Shown here piece after piece: positions 13,500 to 20,252 of a stretch of DNA of 20,252 nucleotides. The notes beneath the pieces are model-generated. The model worked only from the letters and a program-made list of their open reading frames with translations. It was not told the DNA's origin and searched no databases. The DNA is taken from positions 1 through 20,252 of the forward strand of contig CABRIB010000027.1 in the NCBI GenBank assembly GCA_902470915.1. Direction: 5' to 3'. Source of the DNA: an uncultured Collinsella sp. (GTDB taxonomy: Bacteria > Actinomycetota > Coriobacteriia > Coriobacteriales > Coriobacteriaceae). Positions within the stretch are counted from its first letter, which is position 1. Each line of letters begins with the position of its first letter. Position numbers and translations under genes: made by a program.

Positions 13500-15326
13500 T
13501 TAGGCCTCGCCTCCCTTCGTGACGGCGGCATCCGCGGTCGCAGCAGTAATCTTCCAGCTCGCGGCCTGCTCGTACTCGGCCCGCATCTTGGCATACAGGC
13601 CGTTTTGGGACAGCAACTCGGCATGGGTACCCGACTCCTGCACGCTGCCCTGGTTGAGCACCACGATTTGGTCTGCGCCCACTACAGTCGAGAGTCGGTG
13701 CGCGATCATAATGACCGTGCGGCCCGCCGCCAGCTTGCTAAAGGCGCGCTGGATGAGCGCCTCGTTCTCGGGATCGGCAAACGCCGTGGCCTCGTCGAGC
13801 ACCACGATAGGCGCGTCTTTAAGGATCGCGCGGGCGAGCGCCACGCGCTGGACCTCGCCGCCCGAAAGATATGCTCCGCCGGCGCCGAGCATGGTATTGA
13901 TGCCCTGTGGGAGCTTGGCCACAATGTCGTCGCACTGAGCTGCGGAGAGGGCCGCACGCACTTCGTCGTCAGTGGCCGTAGGCTTGGAGGCGCGCACGTT
14001 ATCGGCAAGTGTTTGCCGGAACAGCTGGTTGGTCTGGAACACGAAGGCGACCTGGTCCATAAGCTCGTGCGGATCCATATCGCGAACGTCCACACCGCCT
14101 ACGAGCACTCGACCCGAGGAAACATCCCAAAAACGCGGGATCAGGCTTGCGCAGGTTGACTTACCGCCACCAGAGGGACCCACCAGGGCGAGGGTGCTAC
14201 CAGCGGGAACGCTGAAACTTACATGGCTAACGGCAGGTGCCTCGGCGCCCTCGTACGTAAAGCTCACGTCCTCAAATCGCACGTCGCTGCCGGCAGGGTG
14301 CTTGGGTTGGGCGGGCACGGAGAGCTGCTTGGAATCCATGACGCTTCGAATACGAGCCAACGAATCGGCACTCATCTGAGAGGCCTCGCCCACAAACATG
14401 AGCTTGGTCATGGCCGTCGGTACCACGGCCGAAAATATCGCGTAAAACGTGAAGTTGGTCATAAAATGCGCGAAGTCCGTCTCGCCTGGCGCCAACAGCA
14501 ACGCCACGGGCAACAGGAATGCCACAAGGCCATTGAGCGCGGTAAGGTTGAGCACCTGCGGACCTCGGCAGAACGTGCCCGCATAGTTTTGCGCCATGTC
14601 GGCGTATTCGGCGATCGCATCGTGGAAGGCCTTAAAGGAGTAGACCGTCTGCTGAAACACCTTGACCACGGGGATGCCTCGTACGTATTCGGTGCCGGTC
14701 TTGTTCATCTTGACCAGCGCTCCCATGTAGGCCTTCATGAACTCGGCGCCTTTGCCGCTCATCATGGTAGCCATGGCGCCAAACGAAATGGCCACCGAGA
14801 TGAGGCATGCCGCGCCCAAGCGCCAATCGAGGGCGAAAAGCAGCACGAGCAAGCCCACGACCATGGCGACGGCGCCTGCGATATCGGGCAGCATGTGTGC
14901 GAGCAAAGTCTCGGTGGAGGCGGCACACCCGTCTACAATGCGGCGCAGCTCGCCGGTGGCATGCGTGTCGAAGTAGCCAAGCGGCAACTTAAGCAGGTGC
15001 TCGCTCGTAGCCTTACGGATATTGGACGCGCAGCGAAACGCGGACAGATGCGTGCACATGAGCCCCACGAAATAAGTTACGATGCTTGCCAGCGCAAACC
15101 CCACGGCCCACCAGCCATACATCGCGATGTCGCAGGCTTCGCTCCAGTTAGGTGCCACGGCGATCAGGTCGCGAGCGACAAGCCAAATGCACACGTACGG
15201 GCCAAAGCTCAGCAGCTGCGAGAGCGCCGAGAGCGCCATGCCCAAATACGTTAGGAATTTACGGTCACCGGCATACGCGAGCAACTCGCCGATGCCTCCA
15301 CCTTCCCTTTTTGATCCCTTTGCCAT
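13500..15326 (-). CDS. ABC exporter half-transporter A (YbtP/IrtA type)
   Basis: This 608-residue partner of the downstream half-transporter has a membrane domain (about residues 25-315) with the EYVRGIPVVKVFQQ segment that I associate with the YbtP/IrtA group. The ATPase domain has Walker A GPSGGGKST (383-391), Q-loop Gln431 in FVFQTNQLF, signature LSGGE (487-491), Walker B IVVLDEAT with catalytic Glu512, and His543. The D-loop reads AFAD instead of SALD, which is usual for this subgroup. The ATG at 15326 has AAAGGA 5 bases upstream; in-frame ATGs further up lack a site. It is first in the two-gene operon and divergent from the AraC regulator, which probably controls it. Confidence 0.92.
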   Translation of the reverse strand: MAKGSKREGGGIGELLAYAGDRKFLTYLGMALSALSQLLSFGPYVCIWLVARDLIAVAPNWSEACDIAMYGWWAVGFALASIVTYFVGLMCTHLSAFRCASNIRKATSEHLLKLPLGYFDTHATGELRRIVDGCAASTETLLAHMLPDIAGAVAMVVGLLVLLFALDWRLGAACLISVAISFGAMATMMSGKGAEFMKAYMGALVKMNKTGTEYVRGIPVVKVFQQTVYSFKAFHDAIAEYADMAQNYAGTFCRGPQVLNLTALNGLVAFLLPVALLLAPGETDFAHFMTNFTFYAIFSAVVPTAMTKLMFVGEASQMSADSLARIRSVMDSKQLSVPAQPKHPAGSDVRFEDVSFTYEGAEAPAVSHVSFSVPAGSTLALVGPSGGGKSTCASLIPRFWDVSSGRVLVGGVDVRDMDPHELMDQVAFVFQTNQLFRQTLADNVRASKPTATDDEVRAALSAAQCDDIVAKLPQGINTMLGAGGAYLSGGEVQRVALARAILKDAPIVVLDEATAFADPENEALIQRAFSKLAAGRTVIMIAHRLSTVVGADQIVVLNQGSVQESGTHAELLSQNGLYAKMRAEYEQAASWKITAATADAAVTKGGEA

Positions 15327-15380
15327 GAGATTCCTTTCTAACGGCTTGAGAGTTAACCGTAATGAACTTATCATTGATGT

Positions 15381-15396
15381 GTTAGCCATGGCTCAC
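15381..15396. promoter_or_regulatory. Near-perfect palindrome in the ABC/AraC divergent region
   Basis: GTTAGCCATGGCTCAC is a 16-base palindrome with a single mismatched pair, flanked by T and A that also pair. It sits in the middle of the 114-base region between the divergent ABC operon and AraC gene, a natural position for an operator shared by both promoters. No clean -10/-35 pair was found in the region. Confidence 0.5.
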
Positions 15397-15411
15397 AATC
15401 AAGCCAGGCGT

Positions 15412-15447
15412 GGACGTTTCTGCAAAGGAAAGGGACGCTTTTGCAAA
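15412..15447 (+). promoter_or_regulatory. Two direct repeats 21 bp apart, candidate AraC-type site
   Basis: GGACGTTTCTGCAAA (15412-15426) and GGACGCTTTTGCAAA (15433-15447) match at 13 of 15 positions. Their starts are 21 bases apart, two helical turns, the arrangement typical of AraC-family sites. The second copy covers the regulator's start codon, which suggests autorepression. Confidence 0.5.
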
Positions 15448-16445
15448 TACGGCGGGCGGCGACCGACATAACCGAGCTCTACGCACCACAGTTTGAGCAG
15501 TTTGGCCTGGAGCTTTCCGGCAAGGGCGCTGTCTTTACCGGCGAGGTGGCAAACGATCGGGCGCACGGACGCGCATGGATCATGCCCCTCTCCCCTGCCT
15601 GCATCGTCATGGAGCATTTCATCACCCCGACGCACGATATGTACCTGACCGAATACACACCCGAGCCATATGCCTGCGTGAGCGAGGTCAGCGCGCCCAC
15701 ACTTACATGCATGCCCGAGGCTGGCATAACGCCCGCGAACCTCAAACCATTGCATGGACCGTGGCCAAACAATGCCGTTTGCAGCTTTATCCAAGATAAC
15801 TGTGGCGAGGAATTAAGCCCGCTGTTTGCGGGGGAGCTCTATCACTCGCGCTCGGTGCTCTTTTTGCCTGAATATTTTGACGAACTGGAGCACCGCTATC
15901 CCACCGAGTTCGCGGGAATCTTTGAGGCGTTTGCCGAGCCATGGCACGAGGAAGCGACGTCTGCCATCTGCCACACGCTGCGCCGGATTAACGAGGACCG
16001 CGCTCGCACCGTAGGCGGACACGTCTATATGCAGGGCATCGTGGAGACCATGGTCGCGGAGCTCGCCTGTTCGCGCGCGGCCCACAAGCAGGCGCGGCAG
16101 GCGGCAGACACACGCGTCAGCATAACCATTGCCGAAGAAGCAACGGCAATGATTGAGCGCGCGCTCGACAAAGGCAGACGTGTGGGTATCAACGAGGTGG
16201 CCGAGAGGCTCTACACAAGCCGCTCCAAACTATGCGCCACCTTTAAGGCCCAAACTGGCGAGTCCCTGGGCACCTACATTCGCAGACGCCGTATGGAGCG
16301 AGCAAAGGACCTTTTGGCCGATAGCGCGCTCACAATAGCGCAGGTGGCAGAGCGGCTCGGCTACCCTCAGCAAGCCGCCTTCGCCCAAGCCTTCAAACAA
16401 CACACCGGCACCACCCCCACCGCTTGGCGTTCCCAACATATATAA
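15441..16445 (+). CDS. AraC-family transcriptional regulator
   Basis: This 334-residue regulator has a C-terminal AraC DNA-binding domain. The first helix-turn-helix is around residues 249-268 (INEVAERLYTSRSKLCATFK), the second around 298-317 (AERLGYPQQAAFAQAFKQ), and the closing signature is HTGTTPTAW. The N-terminal 220 residues would bind the effector and dimerise; I recognise no known ligand fold. The start is TTG at 15441, with GGAAAGGGA about 6 bases upstream; no ATG in frame occurs before residue 48. It is divergent from the ABC exporter pair, an arrangement like YbtA with ybtPQ, so it probably activates that operon in response to a metal-siderophore or other small molecule. It is followed by a strong hairpin at 16448. 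Confidence 0.88.
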   Translation: MQIRRAATDITELYAPQFEQFGLELSGKGAVFTGEVANDRAHGRAWIMPLSPACIVMEHFITPTHDMYLTEYTPEPYACVSEVSAPTLTCMPEAGITPANLKPLHGPWPNNAVCSFIQDNCGEELSPLFAGELYHSRSVLFLPEYFDELEHRYPTEFAGIFEAFAEPWHEEATSAICHTLRRINEDRARTVGGHVYMQGIVETMVAELACSRAAHKQARQAADTRVSITIAEEATAMIERALDKGRRVGINEVAERLYTSRSKLCATFKAQTGESLGTYIRRRRMERAKDLLADSALTIAQVAERLGYPQQAAFAQAFKQHTGTTPTAWRSQHI

Positions 16446-16447
16446 AG

Positions 16448-16474
16448 AATGAGGGCGCCAACGGCGCCCTCATT
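16448..16474 (+). terminator. Hairpin after the AraC gene
   Basis: A perfect 12-bp stem, AATGAGGGCGCC and GGCGCCCTCATT, closes an AAC loop. It starts 2 bases after the AraC stop. There is no T-run on the plus strand and a weak one (CTTTAT) on the minus strand, so it may act in both directions. Confidence 0.75.
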
Positions 16475-16522
16475 CACCATATTCCGCTCAGCCCGCCCGA
16501 CCCGAACGGCCGAGTCGTTGCA

Positions 16523-16663
16523 GAACCCGGGAGCCCCGGCAGGGCGGGTGCTTGCTCAAAATGAGTTCCGCACGCAAAGAAGGCCACTTAATGTGGCCTT
16601 CGTCTTGCGCAGGACTGTTCGAAATTTTGAGGAAACACCCGCCCTGCCGGGGCTCCCGGGTTC
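16523..16663. repeat. 141-bp element folding into one long hairpin (28-bp perfect outer stem)
   Basis: Positions 16523-16550 are the exact reverse complement of 16636-16663. Pairing continues inward for another 12 bases with two mismatches (CTCAAAAT with ATTTTGAG). It ends in a central hairpin, GAAGGCCAC with GTGGCCTTC (about 16580-16604), followed on the minus strand by CTTTG. It starts 4 bases after the gatB stop, so it probably forms the 3' end of the gatCAB transcript, and the central hairpin may be the real terminator. The perfect outer repeat also suggests a MITE-like insertion. Confidence 0.85.
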
Positions 16664-16667
16664 CCGC

Positions 16668-18344
16668 TTACGAGAGCGACGTTCTCAGCAACTCGTTAAA
16701 GAGCTTCGGATTGCCCTTGCCGCGGCTCGCCTTCATGCACTGGCCCACCAAAAAGCCGATAACTTTCTGGTTGCCGTCACGATACTGCTGCGCCTGATCG
16801 GCACAGTTTGCCAGCACCTCGTCCACGATCGGCTGTAGCGCGCCGGCATCGCTCACCTGACGCATACCACGCTCGTCAACGATCTTGTTGGGGTCGTCGC
16901 CGGTCTGGGCCATGGCCTCAAAGACCTCGTGCGCCTGGTTGGAGCTGATGGCATCGGTCGCCAGCAGCTTGGCGAGCGCCGCCACCTGAGCCGGTGCGAT
17001 ACCGGATTCGGCGAGCGACACGCCTGCACCCTTAAGGTAGGCGATCATCTCGTTGACCAGCAGGTTTGCGACCGTCTGGGCCTCCTTGCCGGCCATACCG
17101 GCAGCAGCGGCCTCAAAGAAGTCGGCAAACTCGGGGTCGCCGGCAATCTGTTCGGCGTCGGCCGCTTTAATGCCAAAGTCGGCCTCAAAACGGGCGCGCT
17201 TGGCATCGGGCAGCTCGGGAATCTCGCCACGGCAGCGGTCGATGAATTCGTCGTCCAGATCGAACGGCGCCAGATCGGGGTCGGGGAACAGACGATAGTC
17301 GTCTGCCGTCTCCTTCACACGCATGACCACGGTGCGCTTGCGGCTGGGCTCCCAGTGGCGGGTCTCCTGATAGATGATGCCGCCCTCCTCAAGCACCTCG
17401 GCCTGACGGCAAATCTCGTAGGCAAGGCCGTCGTGCAGGCTCTTAAACGAGTTGAGGTTCTTGAGCTCGGTCTTGGTGCCCAGCTTGGTCTCGCCGCGGC
17501 GGCGCAGCGACACGTTGCCGTCGCAGCGCATGGAACCCTTCTCCATGGAGCAGTCCGAAATGCCCAGCGTCACAAAAATGCGGCGGAGCTTCTCCATAAA
17601 CAGGCGAGCCTCCTCGGGCGTGCGCAGATCGGGCTCGGTCACGAGCTCAATCAAAGGCGTGCCACAGCGGTTGTAGTCGACGAGCGACTCGGCAGCAGCG
17701 GTAATGCGGCCCTCGGCACCGCCCACGTGCACCATCTTGGCGGCGTCCTCCTCCATGTGGATGCGCAGGATGCGGATGGGCACCGTGTAGGAACCGTCCT
17801 CGCGACGCTCGGGCATCTGCAGGTTGGACGCGTCATAGCTGGCCAGATGGCCGGCGCGCTGATTGCCCTCGCGCATGGTCGACGTCATGGACGTGGACAG
17901 ACCCTCGGCGTTGGCCGAGGCGCTCGCCAGGCTCTGGGCCTCGGCCTCGCCAAACGCGCAGTCGGGGCGCTCGGCGGCACCGCGACCGGTCACATCCAGA
18001 TCCAGGTGACCGTACATGGCAAAGGCGACCGGACCCTGCGTGGTCTGGAAGTTCTTGGCCATATCGGGATAGAAGTAGTGCTTGCGGTAGAACATCGAGT
18101 GGCGCTGGATCTCGCAGTTGGTGGCGAGGCCGGCCTTGACGATGCTCTCGATGGCGCGCTTGTTGGGCACCGGCAGGGCGCCGGGCAGGCCCAGGCACAC
18201 CGGGCACACGTTGGCGTTGGGCTCGTCATCGTGGCTGAGCTTGCAGTTGCAGAACATCTTGGTATCGAGTGCGGTGAGCTCGGTATGGATCTCCAGGCCG
18301 ATCACGGCCTCCCAATCCTGCAGGACCTCGGAAAGCTCCTTCAT
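16668..18344 (-). CDS. gatB: Asp/Glu-tRNA amidotransferase subunit B
   Basis: GatB (558 residues) binds mischarged Glu-tRNA(Gln) or Asp-tRNA(Asn) and phosphorylates the side chain before amidation. It shows EAVIGLEIHTEL at the start, a zinc site Cys32/Cys34/Cys47/Cys50 (FCNCK and CPVC), the VDYNRCGTPLIELVTEPD block near 222-239 and a C-terminal YqeY-like helical tail. It is longer than usual (about 475-500 residues). A segment of about 60 residues at roughly 119-180, rich in Ala, Ser and Glu, interrupts the region between the YGHLDLDV strand and the RIHMEEDA block. The ATG overlaps the gatA stop by one base (TAATG), so translation is coupled. Confidence 0.97.
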   Translation of the reverse strand: MKELSEVLQDWEAVIGLEIHTELTALDTKMFCNCKLSHDDEPNANVCPVCLGLPGALPVPNKRAIESIVKAGLATNCEIQRHSMFYRKHYFYPDMAKNFQTTQGPVAFAMYGHLDLDVTGRGAAERPDCAFGEAEAQSLASASANAEGLSTSMTSTMREGNQRAGHLASYDASNLQMPERREDGSYTVPIRILRIHMEEDAAKMVHVGGAEGRITAAAESLVDYNRCGTPLIELVTEPDLRTPEEARLFMEKLRRIFVTLGISDCSMEKGSMRCDGNVSLRRRGETKLGTKTELKNLNSFKSLHDGLAYEICRQAEVLEEGGIIYQETRHWEPSRKRTVVMRVKETADDYRLFPDPDLAPFDLDDEFIDRCRGEIPELPDAKRARFEADFGIKAADAEQIAGDPEFADFFEAAAAGMAGKEAQTVANLLVNEMIAYLKGAGVSLAESGIAPAQVAALAKLLATDAISSNQAHEVFEAMAQTGDDPNKIVDERGMRQVSDAGALQPIVDEVLANCADQAQQYRDGNQKVIGFLVGQCMKASRGKGNPKLFNELLRTSLS

Positions 18345-19858
18345 TACAGCTCGCCTCCCTTCCCGGCAAAATCGGGCGCGACGGAAAGCGCGGGCGCACC
18401 CGTGGCGGCATCGGCAAAGCCGCGCTCCAGGGCGCGGGCAAACGTGAGCAGCTGACGGTCCTTAAAGGCCGGACCAACCAGCTGGGCAGAAACGGGCAGC
18501 TTGGTGTCCTCGCCCAGGCCCAGCGGCACCGAGATACCGCCGTTGCCGCAAATGTTGAGCGAGATAGTGTACAGATCGGAGAGGTACATCTGCGTGGGGT
18601 CGCTGATCTCGCCAAACTTAAAGGCCGTACGCGGCGAGGCGGGCATAAGGATGGTGTCCACCTTGGCATACGCGGCGTCGTAGTCCTGCGTGATGAGCGT
18701 GCGGGCCTTCTGCGCGGCGTAGTAATACTTGTCGTACACGCCCGAGCTCAACAGGTAAGCGCCGAGCATCTGACGGCGCTTGGCCTCGGCACCAAAGCCG
18801 TGGGCGCGCGAAAGCGAGCTCTGGTCGGACAGGTTGGCGCAGCCCTCCTCCTGGTAGCCATAGCGAATGCCGTCGAAGCGGGCAAGGTTGGAGAACGCCT
18901 CGGCCGGGCCGATGACGTAGTAGGCGGCGATGGCGGCATCCAGGTGCGGCAGGTCAACCTCGACCAGCTCGGCACCCTGGTTCTGCAGCTCCTGAGCGGC
19001 GCGCTGAACAGCGGCCTTGACCTCGGGCGTCAAGCCCTCGGCCTCCATAAACGCAGGGATGATGCCCACGCGCTTGCCCTCGATGCTGTCGTTGAGGTGC
19101 TCGGTAAAGTCGACGGCGCAGTCCTGGCTGGTGCAATCGTACGGATCGTGGCCCGCGCCGGTAAGCGCGTTCATGGCAAGCGCGACGTCCTCGACCGTGC
19201 GGCCGAAGGGGCCCACCTGGTCGAGCGAAGAGCCAAAGGCCACCACGCCGTAGCGGCTCACGGCGCCGTACGTGGGCTTAAGGCCCACCACGCCGCAGAG
19301 CGCCGCCGGCTGGCGGATGGAGCCGCCGGTGTCCGAGCCCAGCGAGAGCGCGACCTCGCCCGCGGCGACGGCAGCAGCAGAGCCGCCCGAGGAGCCGCCA
19401 GGCACGCGCTCGGTATCCCAGGGGTTGTTGGTGCGGTGGAAGGCCGAGCTCTCGGTAGAACTACCAAAGGCGAACTCGTCCATGTTGGCTTTGCCCATGG
19501 GCAGGCAGCCGGCGTCGAGCATGCGCTGGACGCAGGTGGCGGTGTAGACGCTCTGGTAATCCCCGAGCATGCGGGAAGCACAGGTAGTGCGCGTGCCCAC
19601 GAGGTTCATGTTGTCCTTGATGGCCAGCGGCACGCCCGCGAGCGGGGGCAGCGGCTTTCCGGCGGCACGGTCGGCATCCACGCGCGCGGCGACCTCGAGC
19701 GCGAGCTCGGGCGACACCTGCAGGAATGCCTGGACCCCGCCCTCGCGCGCCTCGATGGCGGCAAGGGAGGCCTGGGCCACCTCGGTAGCGGTAAAGTCGC
19801 CGGCGGCAACGCCCGCGGCGATCTGGGCGGCGGTAAGGGAATCGAAGCTCTGAGCCAT
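18344..19858 (-). CDS. gatA: Asp/Glu-tRNA amidotransferase subunit A
   Basis: GatA (504 residues, normal length) is the glutaminase of the GatCAB complex, releasing ammonia that travels to GatB. It is an amidase-signature enzyme with the Ser-cisSer-Lys triad: Lys81 in PLAIKDNMN, Ser156 in the GGSSGGS loop and the nucleophile Ser180 in GSDTGGSIRQP, spaced as in characterised GatA proteins. The ATG at 19858 overlaps the gatC stop by one base, and the TAA at its end overlaps the gatB start in the same way. Confidence 0.98.
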   Translation of the reverse strand: MAQSFDSLTAAQIAAGVAAGDFTATEVAQASLAAIEAREGGVQAFLQVSPELALEVAARVDADRAAGKPLPPLAGVPLAIKDNMNLVGTRTTCASRMLGDYQSVYTATCVQRMLDAGCLPMGKANMDEFAFGSSTESSAFHRTNNPWDTERVPGGSSGGSAAAVAAGEVALSLGSDTGGSIRQPAALCGVVGLKPTYGAVSRYGVVAFGSSLDQVGPFGRTVEDVALAMNALTGAGHDPYDCTSQDCAVDFTEHLNDSIEGKRVGIIPAFMEAEGLTPEVKAAVQRAAQELQNQGAELVEVDLPHLDAAIAAYYVIGPAEAFSNLARFDGIRYGYQEEGCANLSDQSSLSRAHGFGAEAKRRQMLGAYLLSSGVYDKYYYAAQKARTLITQDYDAAYAKVDTILMPASPRTAFKFGEISDPTQMYLSDLYTISLNICGNGGISVPLGLGEDTKLPVSAQLVGPAFKDRQLLTFARALERGFADAATGAPALSVAPDFAGKGGEL

Positions 19859-20169
19859 TACTCGCTCTCCCCCTCTCCCAAAATGGACGGCACGCGGAAG
19901 TAGCGGTCGCGCGCGCTGCCGGCGTTTTCCAGCGCAACGTCGAGCGGCAGATCGCGCTCGGGCTCGCGCAGGTCGTCGCCCATCACGTTGGACAGGCTTC
20001 CGATGGGATGGAACGTGGGCTCCACGTCGGGCAAGTCATATTGCAAGACGGGCTCGAGCATCTGGACGGCGTCGTTCATGTAGGACGTCATCTGGGTGAG
20101 CTCGTCATCGGTCAGTGCGATCTTTGCGTACTCGGCGATGCCGCGCACGTCTTTCTCGCTGAGTGCCAT
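19858..20169 (-). CDS. gatC: Asp/Glu-tRNA amidotransferase subunit C
   Basis: GatC (103 residues) is the small stabilising subunit that wraps GatA and GatB. It shows the family pattern: an N-terminal helix with IAEYAKIALTDDEL, a central VEPTFHP segment and a C-terminal FRVPSIL motif. The ATG at 20169 has AAGGGAG 5 bases upstream; an ATG six codons earlier (20187) lacks a site. It is the first gene of gatCAB. Confidence 0.97.
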   Translation of the reverse strand: MALSEKDVRGIAEYAKIALTDDELTQMTSYMNDAVQMLEPVLQYDLPDVEPTFHPIGSLSNVMGDDLREPERDLPLDVALENAGSARDRYFRVPSILGEGESE

Positions 20170-20204
20170 AGGCGCTCCCTTCCGCATAACAGTTAAACCG
20201 CTCT

Positions 20205-20210
20205 AGTATA
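20205..20210 (-). promoter_or_regulatory. Candidate -10 element for gatCAB (-35 lost at fragment end)
   Basis: TATACT on the minus strand (5 of 6 to consensus) lies about 35 bases before the gatC start. Its -35 element would fall beyond 20211, where adapter begins, so the promoter cannot be completed from this window. Confidence 0.5.
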
Positions 20211-20211
20211 C

Positions 20212-20252
20212 CTGTCTCTTATACACATCTCCGAGCCCACGAGACGGACTCC
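20212..20252 (+). other. Nextera/Tn5 library adapter, i7 side (not genomic)
   Basis: Positions 20212-20230 are the reverse complement of the Tn5 mosaic end (CTGTCTCTTATACACATCT). Then come CCGAGCCCACGAGAC (20231-20245) and the first seven bases of an i7 index (GGACTCC), which I recall as index 705. This is synthetic sequence. Confidence 0.99.

Noticed and set aside
16929..18455. 508-codon plus-strand frame antisense to gatB
   Set aside because: This is a long shadow frame caused by high-GC codon bias. Its protein has a His/Gly/Val-rich shadow composition, and gatB is unmistakable.
18800..19903. 367-codon plus-strand frame antisense to gatA
   Set aside because: This is the same GC-driven shadow effect; there is no ribosome site and gatA is fully conserved.

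Overview
This is a high-GC bacterial fragment of about 20.2 kb that I read as a human-gut Coriobacteriia member, most likely Collinsella (phylum Actinomycetota). That assignment is an inference from three things: the order rplM-rpsI-glmM, which is typical of actinobacteria; codon use and protein sequences that look like Collinsella; and the repetitive intergenic DNA. Both ends are library adapter rather than genome. Positions 1-45 and 20212-20252 are Nextera/Tn5 adapter with index bases, so the genomic insert is 46-20211. The first gene loses its 3' end and the last operon loses its upstream promoter at these boundaries.

Layout, left to right (almost everything is on the minus strand). 46-1087 is the N-terminal part of a MalT-like STAND ATPase regulator. 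1536-5407 is a housekeeping and amino-sugar block: nagB, a glucose-type PTS EIIA, glmM, rpsI and rplM. NagB and GlmM draw on the same metabolite, glucosamine-6-phosphate, sending it to glycolysis or to cell wall. 5565-6443 is a patatin-like phospholipase. 6444-7121 is a gene-free stretch made of a 62-bp tandem repeat array and a pair of 47-bp repeats that echo, in inverted orientation, the 3' end of the neighbouring tmRNA gene (7122-7485).

The middle is accessory. It holds a plus-strand helical protein of unknown function (7723-8157), a type II toxin-antitoxin pair made of a RelB/DinJ-like antitoxin and a PIN-domain toxin with a convincing autoregulatory promoter (8216-9150), and a P1B metal-type ATPase with an altered membrane motif plus a small DUF6110-like partner (9221-11560). 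Next comes a heterodimeric ABC exporter of the YbtPQ/IrtAB type (11742-15326), transcribed divergently from an AraC-family regulator (15441-16445). The shared promoter region carries a palindrome and two direct repeats spaced two helical turns apart.

The right end is the gatC-gatA-gatB operon for the tRNA-dependent amidotransferase. Its genes overlap by one base (TAATG), and it runs into a 141-bp element that folds into one long hairpin with a perfect 28-bp outer stem. I found no clear new multi-gene system. The most unusual material is non-coding: the repeat field beside the tmRNA gene, the giant hairpin after gatB and the operator-like structures.
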